The notes below the pieces were generated by a model. The model worked only from the letters and a program-made list of their open reading frames with translations, was not told the DNA's origin and made no database searches. From Lucinisca nassula (taxonomy: Eukaryota > Mollusca > Bivalvia > Lucinida > Lucinidae): a stretch of 64,000 bases of DNA. The position numbers and the translations under genes were made by a program. The stretch lies in assembly GCA_963580285.1 (NCBI GenBank), contig OY757011.1, forward strand, positions 152,385,245 through 152,449,244, read 5' to 3'. Positions 31,541 to 43,879 of the stretch are shown in pieces (the stretch's first letter is position 1; the number at the start of each line of letters is the position of its first letter).

Positions 31541-32880
31541 GAACATGAGGGCCATGATGGCACTGGATCGCTCACTGTATCCCTGAACCACACTGTAGAA
31601 TTAGTTTGCCTTGTCAGAAGGAACATAGGCCTACATGCCAAATATGAAGGCTCTATCTCAAATAGATCAAAAATTATGATAAAGTAGCCCTTGTCACAAG
31701 GAACTTACATGTACATGCCAAATATGAAGGCTTTATGTAAAATGTTCAAAAGTTATGACTAAGTAGGTCAAATGTCAAGGTCATAGGTCAACTTGTTTGT
31801 ATGATTGAGAAGCCCTTGTCACAAGGAACATACATGCAAAATATGAAGGATTGATCTCAAACGGTTCATAAGTTAGTTGGTCACAGGTCAAGGTCACAGG
31901 TCAAAATGTTTGCATGAGTGGGAAGCCCTTGTCACAAGGATATAAAATGGTTCAAAACTTATGACAAAGTAGGTCAACGGTCATCACAGGTCAAAATGTT
32001 TGTATGGGTGGGAAGTCCTTATCACAAGGAACACACATGCCAATATGAAGGCTCTATCACAAAAGGTGCAAAAAGGTTCAAAAGTTATGATAAAGTAGGT
32101 CACATGTCAAGGTCAAGGCCACTGGTAATTTTTGTATGAACAGGAAGCCCTTGTCACAAATGCCAAATGTGACTGCTATATCTAAAATGATTCAAAAGTT
32201 ATGACAAAGTAGGTCAAAGGTCAATGACATAGGTTTAAATGTTTGTATGGATGGGCAGACCTTGTCGGAAGGAACATAATTGCCGAATATGAAGGCTCTA
32301 TCTCAAATGGTTCAAAAGCTATGATAAAGTAGGTCACATGGCAAGGTCAAGGTCACGGGTCATTTTTGTATACATAGAAAGCCCTTGTCACAAGGAATCT
32401 ACATGCCATATATGAAGACTCTATCTCAAACGGTTCAAAAGTGATGTCAAAGTAGGTTAAAGGTCAAGGTCATAGGTCAAATTTTTTGTATGGGCGGGAA
32501 GACTTTGTCACAATGAACCTAAATGCCAAATATGAAGGCTCTATCTCAAACGGTTCAAAAGTTGTGACAAAATGACCTTGATTCGACATGACACATATTC
32601 GAACATGACCCAGATATTGTCAAGAAGATCATTTTGTGCATGATTTGTGATAATGGGACCAAAACTGTGGCCTCTAGACTGTTCACAAGGTTTTTCTATA
32701 ATTTGATCTTCTGACCTTCGTTTTGATCAAACATGACCCATATTCAAACTTGACCGATATTTTGTCAAGATGGTCATTCTGGGCAAGTTTTATAATGATC
32801 GGACCAACACTGTGGTCTCTAGAGTGTTCACAACGTAACATGACCCATATTCAAACTAAGGTCTCCACAATGTGTGTCAG
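31541..32880 (+). mobile_element. tandem-repeat element TR5, about 8-9 units of 110-125 bp
   Basis: The left end GAGGGCCATGATGGCACTGG + ATCGCTCAC matches TR4 termini. Units contain CCCTTGTCACAAGGAAC, ATATGAAGGCTCTATCTC and clusters of AGGTCA (for example 31742-31795 and 31860-31900). The array decays after 32570. It is non-coding. Confidence 0.8.
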
Positions 32881-32904
32881 TGAACTGTCTTGGTGAACTA
32901 CTCT

Positions 32905-33060
32905 CCTCTGTAGCTCAGTGATTAGCTGACTGGACTCTGGTGCTAGTGGTCCTGGGTCCATATCCTTCTGAAGGCGAGGAGTTTGTCAGTGGCCGAACAT
33001 GCTTTTCTTGTGTCATTAAATTTTGCAGGGATGACACTAAATCAGTGCAAAGTCCTTAGA
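32905..33060 (+). mobile_element. tRNA-headed SINE, family T4
   Basis: The head CTCTGTAGCTCAGTGATTAG (box A) and a weak box B (CCTGGGTCCATATCC) are followed by a SINE-like body ending TGCAAAGTCCTTAGATCGGG. It is the only copy in the window. Confidence 0.5.
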
Positions 33061-33134
33061 TCGGGATGCCTATGTGCATAAAAATTACACAATACAGTAA
33101 TTATATGTTAACTGATATGATGCAAAGCCGGAAA

Positions 33135-33313
33135 TCTGCACATAGTTTGTGGGTACTCGTTAGAACCGCCTCAATGAGGCGGTTCTAACGAGCACCCGCA
33201 ACATAAGCTTGGAGTATAAATAAGAAAAATATCATGGATTTTCATCAGAAAAGTAGCCATTTTGGTGATGTATAAAAAAATGCACTATGTATAACGGCTG
33301 TGTTATCGTAATG
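33135..33313. mobile_element. family B MITE, left end lost
   Basis: The hairpin cassette lies at 33148-33205, followed by AAATAAGAAAAATATCATGG, CATTTTGGTGATGT and the right end GTTATCGTAATG (33302-33313). Confidence 0.75.
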
Positions 33314-33500
33314 GTTGTGGTTGTACGGCCCTTCCAAGATTATTTCACTTATTCAGTTGAGCCAAGCGATAATCAGAGGTTGGCAAAAACCGGAGTGCCC
33401 GGAGAAAAACCACGCAGAACTTAGCGTCTCACACGTGATCCCAGCCAGGATTGAACCCACAGCGGCTTACTCATGTGTCGTCAGTTTCGGCTCTACGTGG
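33314..33500 (-). mobile_element. tRNA-headed SINE, family T2
   Basis: The minus-strand copy has the T2 tail (GAAATAATCTTGGAAGGGCC) at its left edge, CCGGAGTGCCCGG-type body, and a box B-like GGTTCAATCC near 33450. The head is diverged. Confidence 0.65.
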
Positions 33501-33784
33501 AAGCACTATTTAGCTCAATATATTTCTCCAAGCCACGATAGGCGGGCGATTTTTCGTTTGATATTGTGTATGATAACTGAATAGTCGATTTTATGCTAGT
33601 TGAAATCTTACCAAGTCTTTTTCTGAGCATATTTACGTAAAGTCCGAGCCGAAGAATAAAGTCGACATATTTTGATGGGGCCAAAAAAAGACCTTTCCTG
33701 ATATGACCCTTTATAAAAAAAATCAGGTAGAAAAAATAAATCTGGAATAAGGACAAAGGAATAAGGAAACAACTTTTCACTCGT

Positions 33785-33842
33785 TGCAAACAGTATCAGG
33801 CACTGCAGAACAAGATGCCTGAGCAGGGCCTTCACTGTTTGC
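33785..33842. repeat. hairpin related to the family D/E cores
   Basis: GCAAACAGTATCAGGCA and its inverted partner ending CACTGTTTGC enclose a short loop. The outer words match the E/D hairpins at 29335 and 43890. Confidence 0.5.
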
Positions 33843-34079
33843 TTAAAGTTCAACCAATTTTTATCAATGATTAAATTCTAATCAGCCTGGTACCCCTTAA
33901 CTCTTAAATGCACCCCTTCTGTATGTGGGATGGGACATCCCATTCTGTACAAAGTGGGCAAAATATTTATTTTTTATTTATTTTTTCTTTTATTTATTTG
34001 TGATTTTTCCTCATTACTAAAACCTCTTAGTTACTTATAAACATTACTACTTTACCTTATTTACTTACCTACTTGCTAT

Positions 34080-34155
34080 TGAATCAACGTTGAAACAACG
34101 TTTAAAATGTCGTTTCAACGTTGAATCAAAGTTGAGTCAGTGTTGTGTGCCTGCA
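34080..34155. repeat. AACGTTG-rich mini-element
   Basis: Repeated CAACGTTGA words in both orientations end in GTTGTGTGCCTGC. Related AACGTTG or ACGTCG palindromic blocks are at 54080-54180 and 58322-58470, all ending or starting in a GGCACAC-like word. 33843-34079 and 34156-34555 show no gene. Confidence 0.5.
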
Positions 34156-34559
34156 AGATTACTAGCTTACTTACCTTCTCGCCCACTCACTTGCTTGCTC
34201 GCGTGCTCACACACTCACTCACACACCCACTCAAACCTGTTTCTTTTATTCTCATCTGTATAGTTAAAAGCCATCTGTATTGTCCTTAGCTTTAGCAACT
34301 TCTTTTGAGTGTTTCCAGATTTTTGCAAGCTCTGGTAATAAAATACCCATTCTGACAGTCCAAAGCAGAAAGATGGTTTAGTTTAGAGATTAAAGTCTGA
34401 AAACAAAATAGAGAAAATCCAGAAAAAGTCTGTATTTTGTAAGAGTGAGTCGGAACCATTTAAAAAAAATTGGTAGGGAGCCATCAAAGAAACATTTGTG
34501 TGAAATTATTTTGAAATTTGGTCACTGGCCTAAGAGAAGATGTTGTTAAAAGGTTTTTT

Positions 34560-35050
34560 TCATGGGAGAGCATATAGTTGCAGCTTTGTCCGTCTGACCG
34601 TCCGTGCGTCACACTTTTGTTCGGAGCATATCTCTAAAAGTATTAAAGGTAATTAAGTGATTTGATATACTGATAGAGGGCCATGAGGGGAAACCATAAC
34701 CCTGTCACCAGTATTTATGGAGTTACTTCCCTACTTATTTGTTTTTTTTCAGTGAAAAGCTTGTCTAGAACATATCTCTGAAAGTATAGAAGGAAATTGA
34801 ATGAAACTTGATAAATTGATAGATGGCCATCACTGGAAATGCAGAGTGCAAGAACCGTAACTCTGTTACAAGTAATTACAGAGTTATTTCCCTTTTTAAT
34901 TTTTGCTATATTAAACTTCTCCGGAGCATATCTCTAAAAGTTTTATAGGTAATTTAGTGAAACTTGATACACTGATAGGGGGACATGAGAAAAATCGCAG
35001 AATGCAAGAACCATAACCCTGTCATCAGTATTTACGGAGTTACTTCCCTC
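34560..35050 (+). repeat. tandem repeat TR6a, three units of about 144-156 bp
   Basis: Units share CATATCTCTRAAAGT at 34627, 34771 and 34927 and TACTTCCCT near their ends. The array is preceded by GTCCGTCTGACCGTCCGTGC. It is a non-coding tandem-repeat element. Confidence 0.8.
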
Positions 35051-35700
35051 CTTAGATAGGGCCCCACAAGTAGTGTAGTAGCCCTATAGTAATAACCTTG
35101 TCAGTAAGTTTGTCACATATAAACCAAAAAATTTAACCTCGGTCATAACTTCAAAAGGATTATCCATATACTCTCATGAAACTTCACAAACTTACTTGCC
35201 ATTACAAGACCTACATTTTGACAAAGGGCCATAACTATATTGCTTTTGTCCGTGTGTTTGTCACATCTTAACAAAAAAACCTAACCTCGGTCATAACTTC
35301 AAAAAGTATTTGCCCTACTTTCATGAAACTTCACACACATACTAACCATCACAAGACCTACATTTTGACAAAGGGCCATAACTATATTGCTTTTTGTCCG
35401 TGTATTTGTCACGTCTTATCCAAAAAACTTAACCTCGAGCATAGCTTCAAAAGTGTTGCCCTACTCTCATGAAGCAGTACACACATACTAACCATCACAA
35501 GACCTACATTCTGACAAAGGGCCATAACTATATTGCTTTTGGATGTGTGTTTGTCATGCCATAATCAAACAACTTAACCTCGGTCAATTTTTTAAAGTAT
35601 TTGTCCGTCTCTCACGAAACGTTACACACATACTTACCATCACAAAACCTACATTCTGACAAAGGGCCATAACCATATTGCTTATTTTCACTGAATTATC
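35051..35700 (+). repeat. tandem repeat TR6b, four units of about 148 bp
   Basis: Units carry GTTTGTCACATCTTAAC-like starts at 35108, 35256, 35404 and 35549, and AAAGGGCCATAACTATATTG. They differ in sequence from TR6a although directly adjacent. Confidence 0.85.
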
Positions 35701-35977
35701 TCCCCCTTTTAAAAAAATATCTCCTGTATTTTTATAACCATGGGTAATAGGGCTTTCATATTTCTCAGGTGTATTCCTTGTGACATTCCTTGTTGAAAAT
35801 CACTTACAAGGGAACACAAAACTAAGTTTCTTAGCCTTATGATATAAGATTGCAGGCCCTTGCAGAGAAGGGACCTTACATTTTCTCCTTAATTTTGCAT
35901 TCTTTGTTGAGTCTCTTACAGGGGAATTCTTAGACTTTTGGTTAAAGAGTTGCAGCAGGCAGCTATTATATCTAGTT

Positions 35978-37586
35978 TTTAGCTCACCCGAGCTGAATGC
36001 TCCGGTGTACCTTATAGGATAAGCAGTTGTCCGGCGTCATTGTCGTCGACTGCATCGTCGCCGTCGTGTGACGTCAACATTTTCAAACGACATCACCTCT
36101 GAACCTACTGGGCCGATTGGGCCAAAATTTTATCTGTCGCATCCTTGGGTGTTTTTAGTTTGGTTGCTATGGCAACTTAGAGTTTCTATAGACTTATAAT
36201 GGGGATCATTGAAAAAATGGCATTTACTTCCAAGCCTCTGCAGATATTTTGACCAATTTGTTATTGAAATATTCCTTAGGCAATCTACTATCTGCCATAT
36301 GATTTAGGCCTACTGTTAATTTTTATTGATTGGCATCACGTTAACAGGTCCGTGAAATGAACACCCCCTTACACCCCACTTTATATAGAGAAAACTGGGG
36401 TTTAGGGGGGTATACATTATTTCCCTTATTTCTGCTCATAGACATAGGTTGTGGGTACTCGTTAGAACCGCCTCAATGAGGCGGTTCTAACGAGCACCCA
36501 CAACCTATGTTTGAAGTAAAATTAACAAAAATATCACAGATTTTCATCAGAAAAGAAGACATTTTGGAGATGTGGAAAATGCACTATGTCGCACGGGTAT
36601 GTTATCGTAATGGGTTTAAACAGTATTTATTATAAACATTTGCATACAAAAATGTAAAGTACAAACAATATCATGAAGTTGGATCTGACAGTAAGCAAAA
36701 ATGCATGTCTAGAAGTCATCTCCTGAAATGATTATCATGGAAACCAAAATGCAAAAAAAAAAAAAATAATAATTAAATAAATAAAAAATAAATAAATATA
36801 AATAGAAAAAAAAACTTAAAAAAATAAAAATCCATCTCCTCAGAAACCATATGCTCTAGGAGGAAGAGACTTTATGAAAATATTCACCATATTTGCCTTT
36901 ACAGGTTTTGTGTTTTTTTTTTTTGTTTTTTTTTTTTATGAAATTCGGCTCTTTAGTTTGGCTGCTATGGTAACTTAGATTTTCCATAGACTTATGGGGA
37001 AAATGGAAAATGACATTAACTGTCAAACCTTTGCAGCTACTTTCACACAACTTTCATAGAAATGTTCCTTAAGCAATCTTCCACCTGCCATATGATTTTA
37101 GGCCTATTGCTTTTTTTAATGGTTTCCATAAAAACCAAACTGAAGAAAAAAAGATAAAATAAATAAAATATCATCTTCTCAGAAACCATATGCTCTATGA
37201 GACTGAGAGTTTTTGGAAATATTCACAATATTTGCCTTTACAGGTATTGAGATTATTGTTTTGTTGTTGTTGTTTTATGAAATTCGGCTCTTTAGTTGGT
37301 TGCTATGGGAACTTAGATTTTCCATAGACTTATAATGGGGAAAATTGAAAAATGGCATTAACTGCCAAACTTTTACATTTATTTTGACACAACTGTTAAA
37401 GAAATGTTCCTTAAATTCATCTTCCACCTGTCATATGATTTTTGGCGTATTGCTCATTTTAACCGGTTGCCATGGAAACCAAAATGAAAACAAAATATAA
37501 AAAAATAATTTAAAAATCATCTCACCAGAAACCATATTCCTATGAGGCTGAGAGTTTACGGAAATACTCACAATATTTGCCTTTAC

Positions 37587-37638
<52 letters not shown>

Positions 37639-38790
37639 GTTATTTTTTTATGAAATTCGGCTCTTTAGTTTGGTTGCTATGGCAACTTAGATTTTCCATA
37701 GACTCATAAGGGGGGAAATTGATAAATGGCAATAACTGCCAAACCTTTGCATATATTTTGACACAACTTTCACAGAAAATGTTCGTTAAGCAATCTTCCA
37801 CCTGCCATATGATTTTAGGCCTTGTGATTTTAGACCTAATGCTTTTTACTGGTTGCCATGGAAACCGAAATGAAAAAAAATAGAAAAAAAAAATACTTAA
37901 AAAATCATCTTCTCAGAAACCATATGCTTCATGAGGCTGAGAGTTTATGGAAATATTCACCATATTTGCCTTTACAGGTTTTGTGCTTTTTATGAAATTC
38001 GGCCCTTTAGTCTGGTTGCTATGGTAGCTAGAGTTTCTATTGACATATAATGGGCAAAACTGAAAAATGGCATTTTAGCTTGGTTGCTATGGCTTATAAT
38101 GGGGGGAAATTGAAAAATAAAAATGGAATTTAATGCTACGCCTGACAAAACTTTCCTAGAAATATTTTAAGCAATCATCTATCTGCCGTATGATTTAGGC
38201 CAACTGGTCACTTTTATTGGTTGCCATGGAAACCAAAATGCGCCCAAAAATAGAATAAAAACACACTTAAAAATCGTCTTCACAAAATCCATATGCTCTA
38301 TGAGGCTGTGACTATTTGGAAATATTCACCATATTTGCCTGAACAGGTTTTAATTTTATTCTTTTATGTTTTTATTTTTTTTAATGAAATTCGGCTCTTT
38401 AGTTTCGTTGCTATGGCATCTTAGAGTTTCTCTAGATTTGTAATGGGGAAAATTGAAATTTGCATTTACTGCCAAGCCTTAGTAGATATTTTGGCAAAAC
38501 ATTCATAGAATTATTTTCAAGCACTCTTGTTTCTGCCATATGATTTTAGGCCTACTGTTCATTTTGATTGGTTGCCATTGGAAACCAAAATAAAAAAATT
38601 GTAGAACGAAAACATTTTTTTAAACAATCATCTCCCCATAAACCATATGCTCTATGAGGCTGAGACTTTGTGGAAATATTCACCATATTTGCCTTTACAG
38701 CTTTTGTGTAAAGGGTTTCCATAGACTTATAATGGGGAAAATTGAAAAATGACTTTTACACCATTGAAGATATTTTAAAAACTTTCATAG
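35978..38790 (+). mobile_element. tandem-repeat element TR7, units of about 340-390 bp
   Basis: It starts AGCTCACCCGAGCTGAATGC with GTCGTCG-rich sequence, matching the terminal style of TR4. The unit marker GAAATTCGGCTCTTTAG occurs near 36939, 37278, 37650, 37997 and 38386, with GGTTGCCATGGAAACC and TTTGCCTTTACAGGTTTTG in each unit. One unit is enlarged by a GT microsatellite (37590-37637). A family B MITE is inserted at 36334-36612. Confidence 0.8.
36334..36612. mobile_element. palindrome-centred MITE, family B (complete)
   Basis: The left end is CATCACGTTAACA and the right end, inverted, is CATTACGATAACA. The element is flanked by GG on both sides. The central hairpin at about 36443-36509 has arms of over 30 bp with core TTAGAACCGCCTCA / TGAGGCGGTTCTAA. 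It is non-coding. Confidence 0.85.
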
Positions 38791-39394
38791 AAATGTTCCT
38801 TAATTATTGTTCTCTCTGCCATATAATTTTAAGGCTTATTGGTTGCCACAGATGGTTGTTAAGTGTCGTCTGTTGTATTGTAACAACACATTCAAGAGAT
38901 GGTATTTCAAATAATTTGGTATCAAACTGAAGCAGTTACACTTTTTCTATCAATTGCGAGGTTATAATTATATCTTATATTAATGAAAATAAATGATTAA
39001 ATGGGTTAAATGTCGGGCTTCTATATAATTTTATACATTTCCCCATTGTTACCTGTCTGAGAACTAGCAACAGGCTGTGATGTCACAGAAGTGACAGACT
39101 GGTACCGATTAGTACCTGTAGTACGAGAATTCCTGCATATGTTTATGTTTTCGCAACCCAGGAGCTAGAAAATATAAAAATCGGTATTTTAGAAATTTTA
39201 ACCTCATGATAAATGTTGTCATTAAAGCCCAAATGGACAAGGTGCCTGTAATGCTTTAATTAATTTTAATTAAGTTTCATGCCGTTTAATAATTTTAAAC
39301 CTAGCTGTAGAATTTACGTCATAGTAATTTTTTTCCACTTGTTGTATAGAAATATCAATTACAGAATGACATGACGTATAAAATGTCGGTACAA

Positions 39395-39770
39395 GGGAGT
39401 AAAAGTGTTTTAGGCGACGGAAGTAAGGGCGAGGATTGTGGCCATGTAAAATCGATTTCAGCCCCCCAGTGGAAATCTTTCCACTGACCGTTCCAAGGCG
39501 GTTTTTCTGTGGCGATTTATTTATGTTGTTGTTTGTTACTTACTGTGTGTATCACTTGTGTCTTTTAATTTTGGATGGCCATATGGCCATTTTGTGGGAA
39601 AGTAACTGTCCTTATGGCCTTCCTTTGTTTAGGTTTCCATTATGGTCTGGTCGCTTAATGTTTGTATTTCTTTCCCTTTGGTGTCTTTGATGGGTGGAGT
39701 AAGTTAATTGTATTGATTCCTGATCTTTGTTTTACTTCTACTTTACTCATTCTACGATAGTGTTTGTTAA
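39395..39770 (+). repeat. dispersed repeat R5
   Basis: The block contains GTAAGGGCGAGGATTGTGGC, CCGTTCCAAGGCGG, ATTTTGTGGGAAAGTAACTG and TCCCTTTGGTGTCT. Minus-strand copies are at 40600-40935, 46795-47110 and 50005-50185, and a plus copy is at 49385-49600. A frame giving ILWESNCPFGFPLL and ending WCL-stop is kept in most copies, perhaps only through shared descent. 38791-39394 and 39771-40599 show no gene. Confidence 0.75.
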
Positions 39771-40599
39771 ATCTTGATTTTAAATGCGTTTAGTTTGCCC
39801 GACGTACTGCATTTTACAATTTGCAGCATATCAGGTTACCACATATATCAAATCGGTAGACTTACATTTCAAGTCGGACATGTTAACTGAAGAAAAGCGT
39901 CTACCGTTTACAGATGAAGAAACGGTAGACGCAGTGCATAAATGCGAACCGCACCTGCACCTCTAAGCATTGCACTTAGAAATACTAGGATACATTTTAC
40001 GTCTTTTGAACGGATCTGTATATTTTAGAAGGCCGGGCAATTTGATAAGAGATAATCTAACTCTAAGATTATTTGCAAACAAATTAGTATTGCCTTCTCC
40101 ATAAAATTAACGGAAGCGACAGAAAACAAATTTATAGGTCTGACTAATATCGACGGCAATATAGCTCTAAAGTTATTAATAGAATGGGGAATCCATTCAG
40201 GAGAAGCAGAATGTAACCTAAGGAGAGATATTGTAAGTTTAAATGTATTTGTGATACGCATGGGTATGTAATGGAGCGATACCGTAAAAACTAAAACGAT
40301 ATTCATACCGGTCATTAAGTTAAACAGTATACGAAAGAACTGAAGATAAATCCTTCAAATAGAAAGGTATAACAAAAGCCCACAAAAAAGCTATGCCTAC
40401 AAAAAGTCCATAGATATCAAACAAGCAATTTTTATACGACGAGGTACGAATATCAGTCTAATTAAGAGCTTCAACAGGTACTCGTATCTACAGGAACGGT
40501 GAAAAGCAAATGTAAATGCAACCCCTGTGGATTGGAAAAATAGGAGCATTAAATGCATGCACAGGGAGACCCTTTACAGCCATCACACGGCTTAAACAA

Positions 40600-40935
40600 A
40601 ACAGCCCTGATATGCAAAATAGAAGTGAAGGCAACGACCAGTAATCGACACAATTAACCCAAAGCCCCCACCACAGATACTAAAGGTAAGAAACACAAAC
40701 ATAAAATAACTAGACCCTAATGGAAACATCAATAGCGGAAAGCCAAAAGGACAGTTACTTTCCCACAAAATGACCAATTGGCTGTCCAAAACAAAAAATA
40801 AGCGATACACACACTCAATGACAAACCATAACAAAATAAACCGCGACAGAAGAACCGCCTTTGAACGGTGTGTGAAACGAATTCCACTGGGGGGGGGGCT
40901 TAAATAGATTTTACGCGCCGCAATCCTCGCCCTTA
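40600..40935 (-). repeat. dispersed repeat R5
   Basis: The minus-strand copy has the CCACTGGGG...CTTAAATAGATTTTACGC block at its right edge. It lies just downstream of the fucosyltransferase gene. Confidence 0.75.
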
Positions 40936-40977
40936 AACCCCCAAAATGGGCCTCGGTATCAGAAGAATTTGCTTTGC

Positions 40978-40983
40978 TTTATT
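40978..40983 (-). terminator. poly(A) signal AATAAA for the fucosyltransferase
   Basis: On the minus strand AATAAA lies about 60 bases after the fucosyltransferase stop codon, a normal distance for a short 3' UTR. Confidence 0.55.
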
Positions 40984-41041
40984 TAACTGAAGTTCTGGGG
41001 TGTAACCCTGTCTTATATAGTAGGTTTAGTAATAAAAATAT

Positions 41042-42061
41042 TTAATTACTAAGGCCAATCCAATCAGGCGGGAAGAAATTTTCTTTAACTACTCCAAACA
41101 GATCCAACCAGGAGCCTTGCTGCGGCCAGTCTTTCAAATAAACAACTTTACCACCGGCCAGCCAGGCGCCCCACCATCCAAAAGTCCCAGTTGTCATAAT
41201 CATGTGATCACACATTGTCATCAGGGCCATTTCAACAACAAGGTCTTCAAAATCACTAAATACAACATTATCTGCGGCTATATTCTCTTTACCCCATCTT
41301 TTATCATCACTGATTACCAGAAATGTGACGTTTGCATATCGTTCTCCGTACCACGCCATGGCCTTAGTTATATAACTGAGTTTTGGTGCCGTATAACCAG
41401 CAACGGCATTATGAAATTCAAGGATATCTGTTCTTCTCACATGTAATCCAATTAGAGTAGTATTTTTCCTTATCTTAGCATCTATGTATCTTTGTGTTTG
41501 CTCTAAATAGTTTATTTTTATGGTAAACATTTGGCGTATTATAGGAGCAATATGGTGAAAATACCGCCAAGATTGAAGCGCACCTTGTATAGTCACATTA
41601 TGAGAATACAACGCCTTTCTACATCTCCATACAGTATGTCTACAGTCATCTTCACTAAGAACTATACTATTTTTCAGAAGCATAGGCTTGGTTGGAGTCA
41701 TTTCAAAGTATTTTGGTAGTGATTCCGATGCATCTATATATGGCGTATGATTTAAAGTATGGGCAATGCCAACGGTAGCAGCCGTTTGAAACAACAAATT
41801 GCCTAATCGTCCTCCTTGGTGCTGATGAAATACATATAGCGGCGACCTTGATTTGATATCTGCACTCGGGTGGTTCAAGATAATACCCTCTTGGCAGTCA
41901 TTTATTCGCTCGCGAATTGGCGTCTCAAATAGTCGAAGAATATTTATAGGAACGTAGCGCGGTAAACCGACTATTATATACATGTACTTCAAACACAAAC
42001 ATGCAATTATTACCAGTGAACTAAATGCAGCCACTACGTAGTGTTTTCTTCGAGAGCGCAT
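41042..42061 (-). CDS. galactoside 2-alpha-L-fucosyltransferase-like protein (GT11)
   Basis: This 339-residue protein would transfer fucose from GDP-fucose to galactose in alpha-1,2 linkage in the Golgi. It has the type II layout: a short basic cytoplasmic end (MRSRRKHY), a membrane anchor at about residues 8-32, a stem, then the catalytic domain. GT11 motifs are visible: GGRLGNLLFQ (83-92), the donor-binding HVRRTD (207-212), VISDDKRWGKENI (249-261) and MTTGTFGWWGAWLAGG (289-304). Possible N-glycosylation sites are at 104, 155, 200 and 244. The length matches the family. The coding region is uninterrupted. A splice acceptor (TTTTCAG) ends at 42136 upstream, suggesting a non-coding 5' exon outside view. 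It is the only clear host gene in the window; the acceptor sugar is unknown. Confidence 0.93.
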   Translation of the reverse strand: MRSRRKHYVVAAFSSLVIIACLCLKYMYIIVGLPRYVPINILRLFETPIRERINDCQEGIILNHPSADIKSRSPLYVFHQHQGGRLGNLLFQTAATVGIAHTLNHTPYIDASESLPKYFEMTPTKPMLLKNSIVLSEDDCRHTVWRCRKALYSHNVTIQGALQSWRYFHHIAPIIRQMFTIKINYLEQTQRYIDAKIRKNTTLIGLHVRRTDILEFHNAVAGYTAPKLSYITKAMAWYGERYANVTFLVISDDKRWGKENIAADNVVFSDFEDLVVEMALMTMCDHMIMTTGTFGWWGAWLAGGKVVYLKDWPQQGSWLDLFGVVKENFFPPDWIGLSN

Positions 42062-42134
42062 TTTTATTCAGACTTGTCTTCTGTTATTTAATGTTAATTC
42101 CCTTGGACTTTGTTGTATTTCCACCAATCATTAA

Positions 42135-42150
42135 CCTGAAAATAAAATGA
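42135..42150 (-). other. candidate splice acceptor upstream of the fucosyltransferase CDS
   Basis: On the minus strand CATTTTATTTTCAG precedes GTTAATG, about 75 bases before the ATG. The pyrimidine-rich run plus AG, followed by a leader without an ATG before the start codon, fits the start of the coding exon. Confidence 0.45.
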
Positions 42151-42379
42151 AGGGTTAAATCATTTTAAGGCTTAAAATCGATTTCAGTACACCCTTAACG
42201 TGCCGGACACAACTATATTAACTATTTCCTTTTTTCCTAATTTTTATATAGAACAGCCTCAGAAAACTTCATTGACTAAAGGAAGACACCAGTCTCCTCT
42301 ACTGAATCATTTAATTACCCTTCTTAGTTACAGAAAGTTGTTATGCTGGTGATTCTGATTCTTCCCCCTTTTTTGGTTG

Positions 42380-43330
42380 TTCATCATACCCACGCATCCG
42401 AAGTTTGCTATGGGTATACAGTTTTCGTCATACCGTTCGTCCGTTCATCCGTCTGTCCGCACTAACAAATGTATAGTTAGGTGGCTATGTAAATGGACAG
42501 AATCAATGTAAGTCAATGGGATTTATTCCGTTAGACACCGAAAATACTTCTTTTCTGTGGCTAAAAGTAGCCACTTAAGTATCAATCCTGCCAAAAAATA
42601 GCCAGCCACATAAGTATACATCCGTGAGAACGTCCGTCCAACCGTCCGTGTGTCCGTCTTTCCGTCCGCCCGTTAACATTTTGGTTAAAGTTTTGCGTCA
42701 AAGTTTGTAGGAGATTGTATCTTCTGAACCCTTTGATAGATTCAGTTGATACTTACATTGAAGCTACATACTGGTCTAGAGATTTCATTGATGGATGACC
42801 ACACCTACAGTGACCGAGGTCACAGACTTAGAAATTTTAAATTTGGTTAAAATTTTATGACAAAGTCTATGGATGCCTGTATGTTCTCAACTCTGAGACA
42901 AATTCAGTTGATACTTGCATCAATGTTGCATAGTAGTCCAACGTTTCGTGATGTGTGTCCCTTCTCCCAACCACGATGACTTTGATCTCAAGGTCACGGA
43001 CTTAGAAATTTTACATTTGTTTAAAATTTTATGACAAAATTTATAGATGCGTGTATGTTCTAAACTCTAGGACAAATTCAATTGATACTTGCATCGATGT
43101 TGCATACCAGTCCAAAGATTTCATTGATACATATCCCACCCTGCTGCTTCAGTAACATTGATGCCCCTACCCCTTCAGTAACTTTGATGCCCTCACTCCC
43201 TTGGTCCATTTAGAAAATTTATGTTTGGTTTAGCTTTTACAAGCACATTTATAGATTCTGATAGCTTCTTGACTTCTCCATTAGCTCGAAAGATATATCA
43301 GAGGTAGGCGCTGGCCGGGTATATACGTGA
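42380..43330 (+). repeat. tandem-repeat element TR8, about three units of 170-190 bp
   Basis: It opens with TTCGTCCGTTCATCCGTCTG and GTCCGTCCAACCGTCCGTG. Units then carry TTAAAATTTTATGACAAA, TTCAGTTGATACTTGCATC and GGTCACGGACTTAGAAATTT (near 42840, 43015 and 43220). It is non-coding. 43331-43870 shows no gene. Confidence 0.75.
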
Positions 43331-43879
43331 CCCAATGGTCGTTTGCTCTAGTTTTGTTTGCGTTTGTTCTTCCTGTTTAATGTTTGTCATGTTGGTGATT
43401 CTGATTCTTTCCCCCATTATGTATAGATACGTTTGGATATTCTGAGTCATCACCTGTTTGGGAAAGAGCTGCTAACCCGGTTTACCAGTGACCTGTATTG
43501 TTTACTGTAGTCACTCGATGTTTCGACTTCTTTCCCTAGTAATTGTGGGGAGGTGTATCAGTTCCTGTTCCTTTCCTTTTTGCACACAGAACATTTGTAC
43601 TAATGCCAGCGGTGAACTGCAGTCGATCCCTTATTTCTATTTGTTCTGAGAACGGTACAGTGTGGTGTCGTTTCAGAAGAAAAACAAAAGAATAGTGTGA
43701 CACTGATGAAACTAGATCATACCTAGACAAAACAAGCAAGGTCACGTCAAGCCAATCCGTCAACCCTTATTGTACCATATAGAATATTCCACCTTATTTA
43801 TAGCAGGAGTCCATTTCAAAGTTTAGGGATGACAGGTTGTGTTATCTCTAAAATTTATAAATTTATTTACAAAATAGCT

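Noticed and set aside
39784..40315. Small open frames near the fucosyltransferase (60 and 96 codons)
   Set aside because: No domains, opposite strands, next to R5 repeats, and nothing to support a gene.
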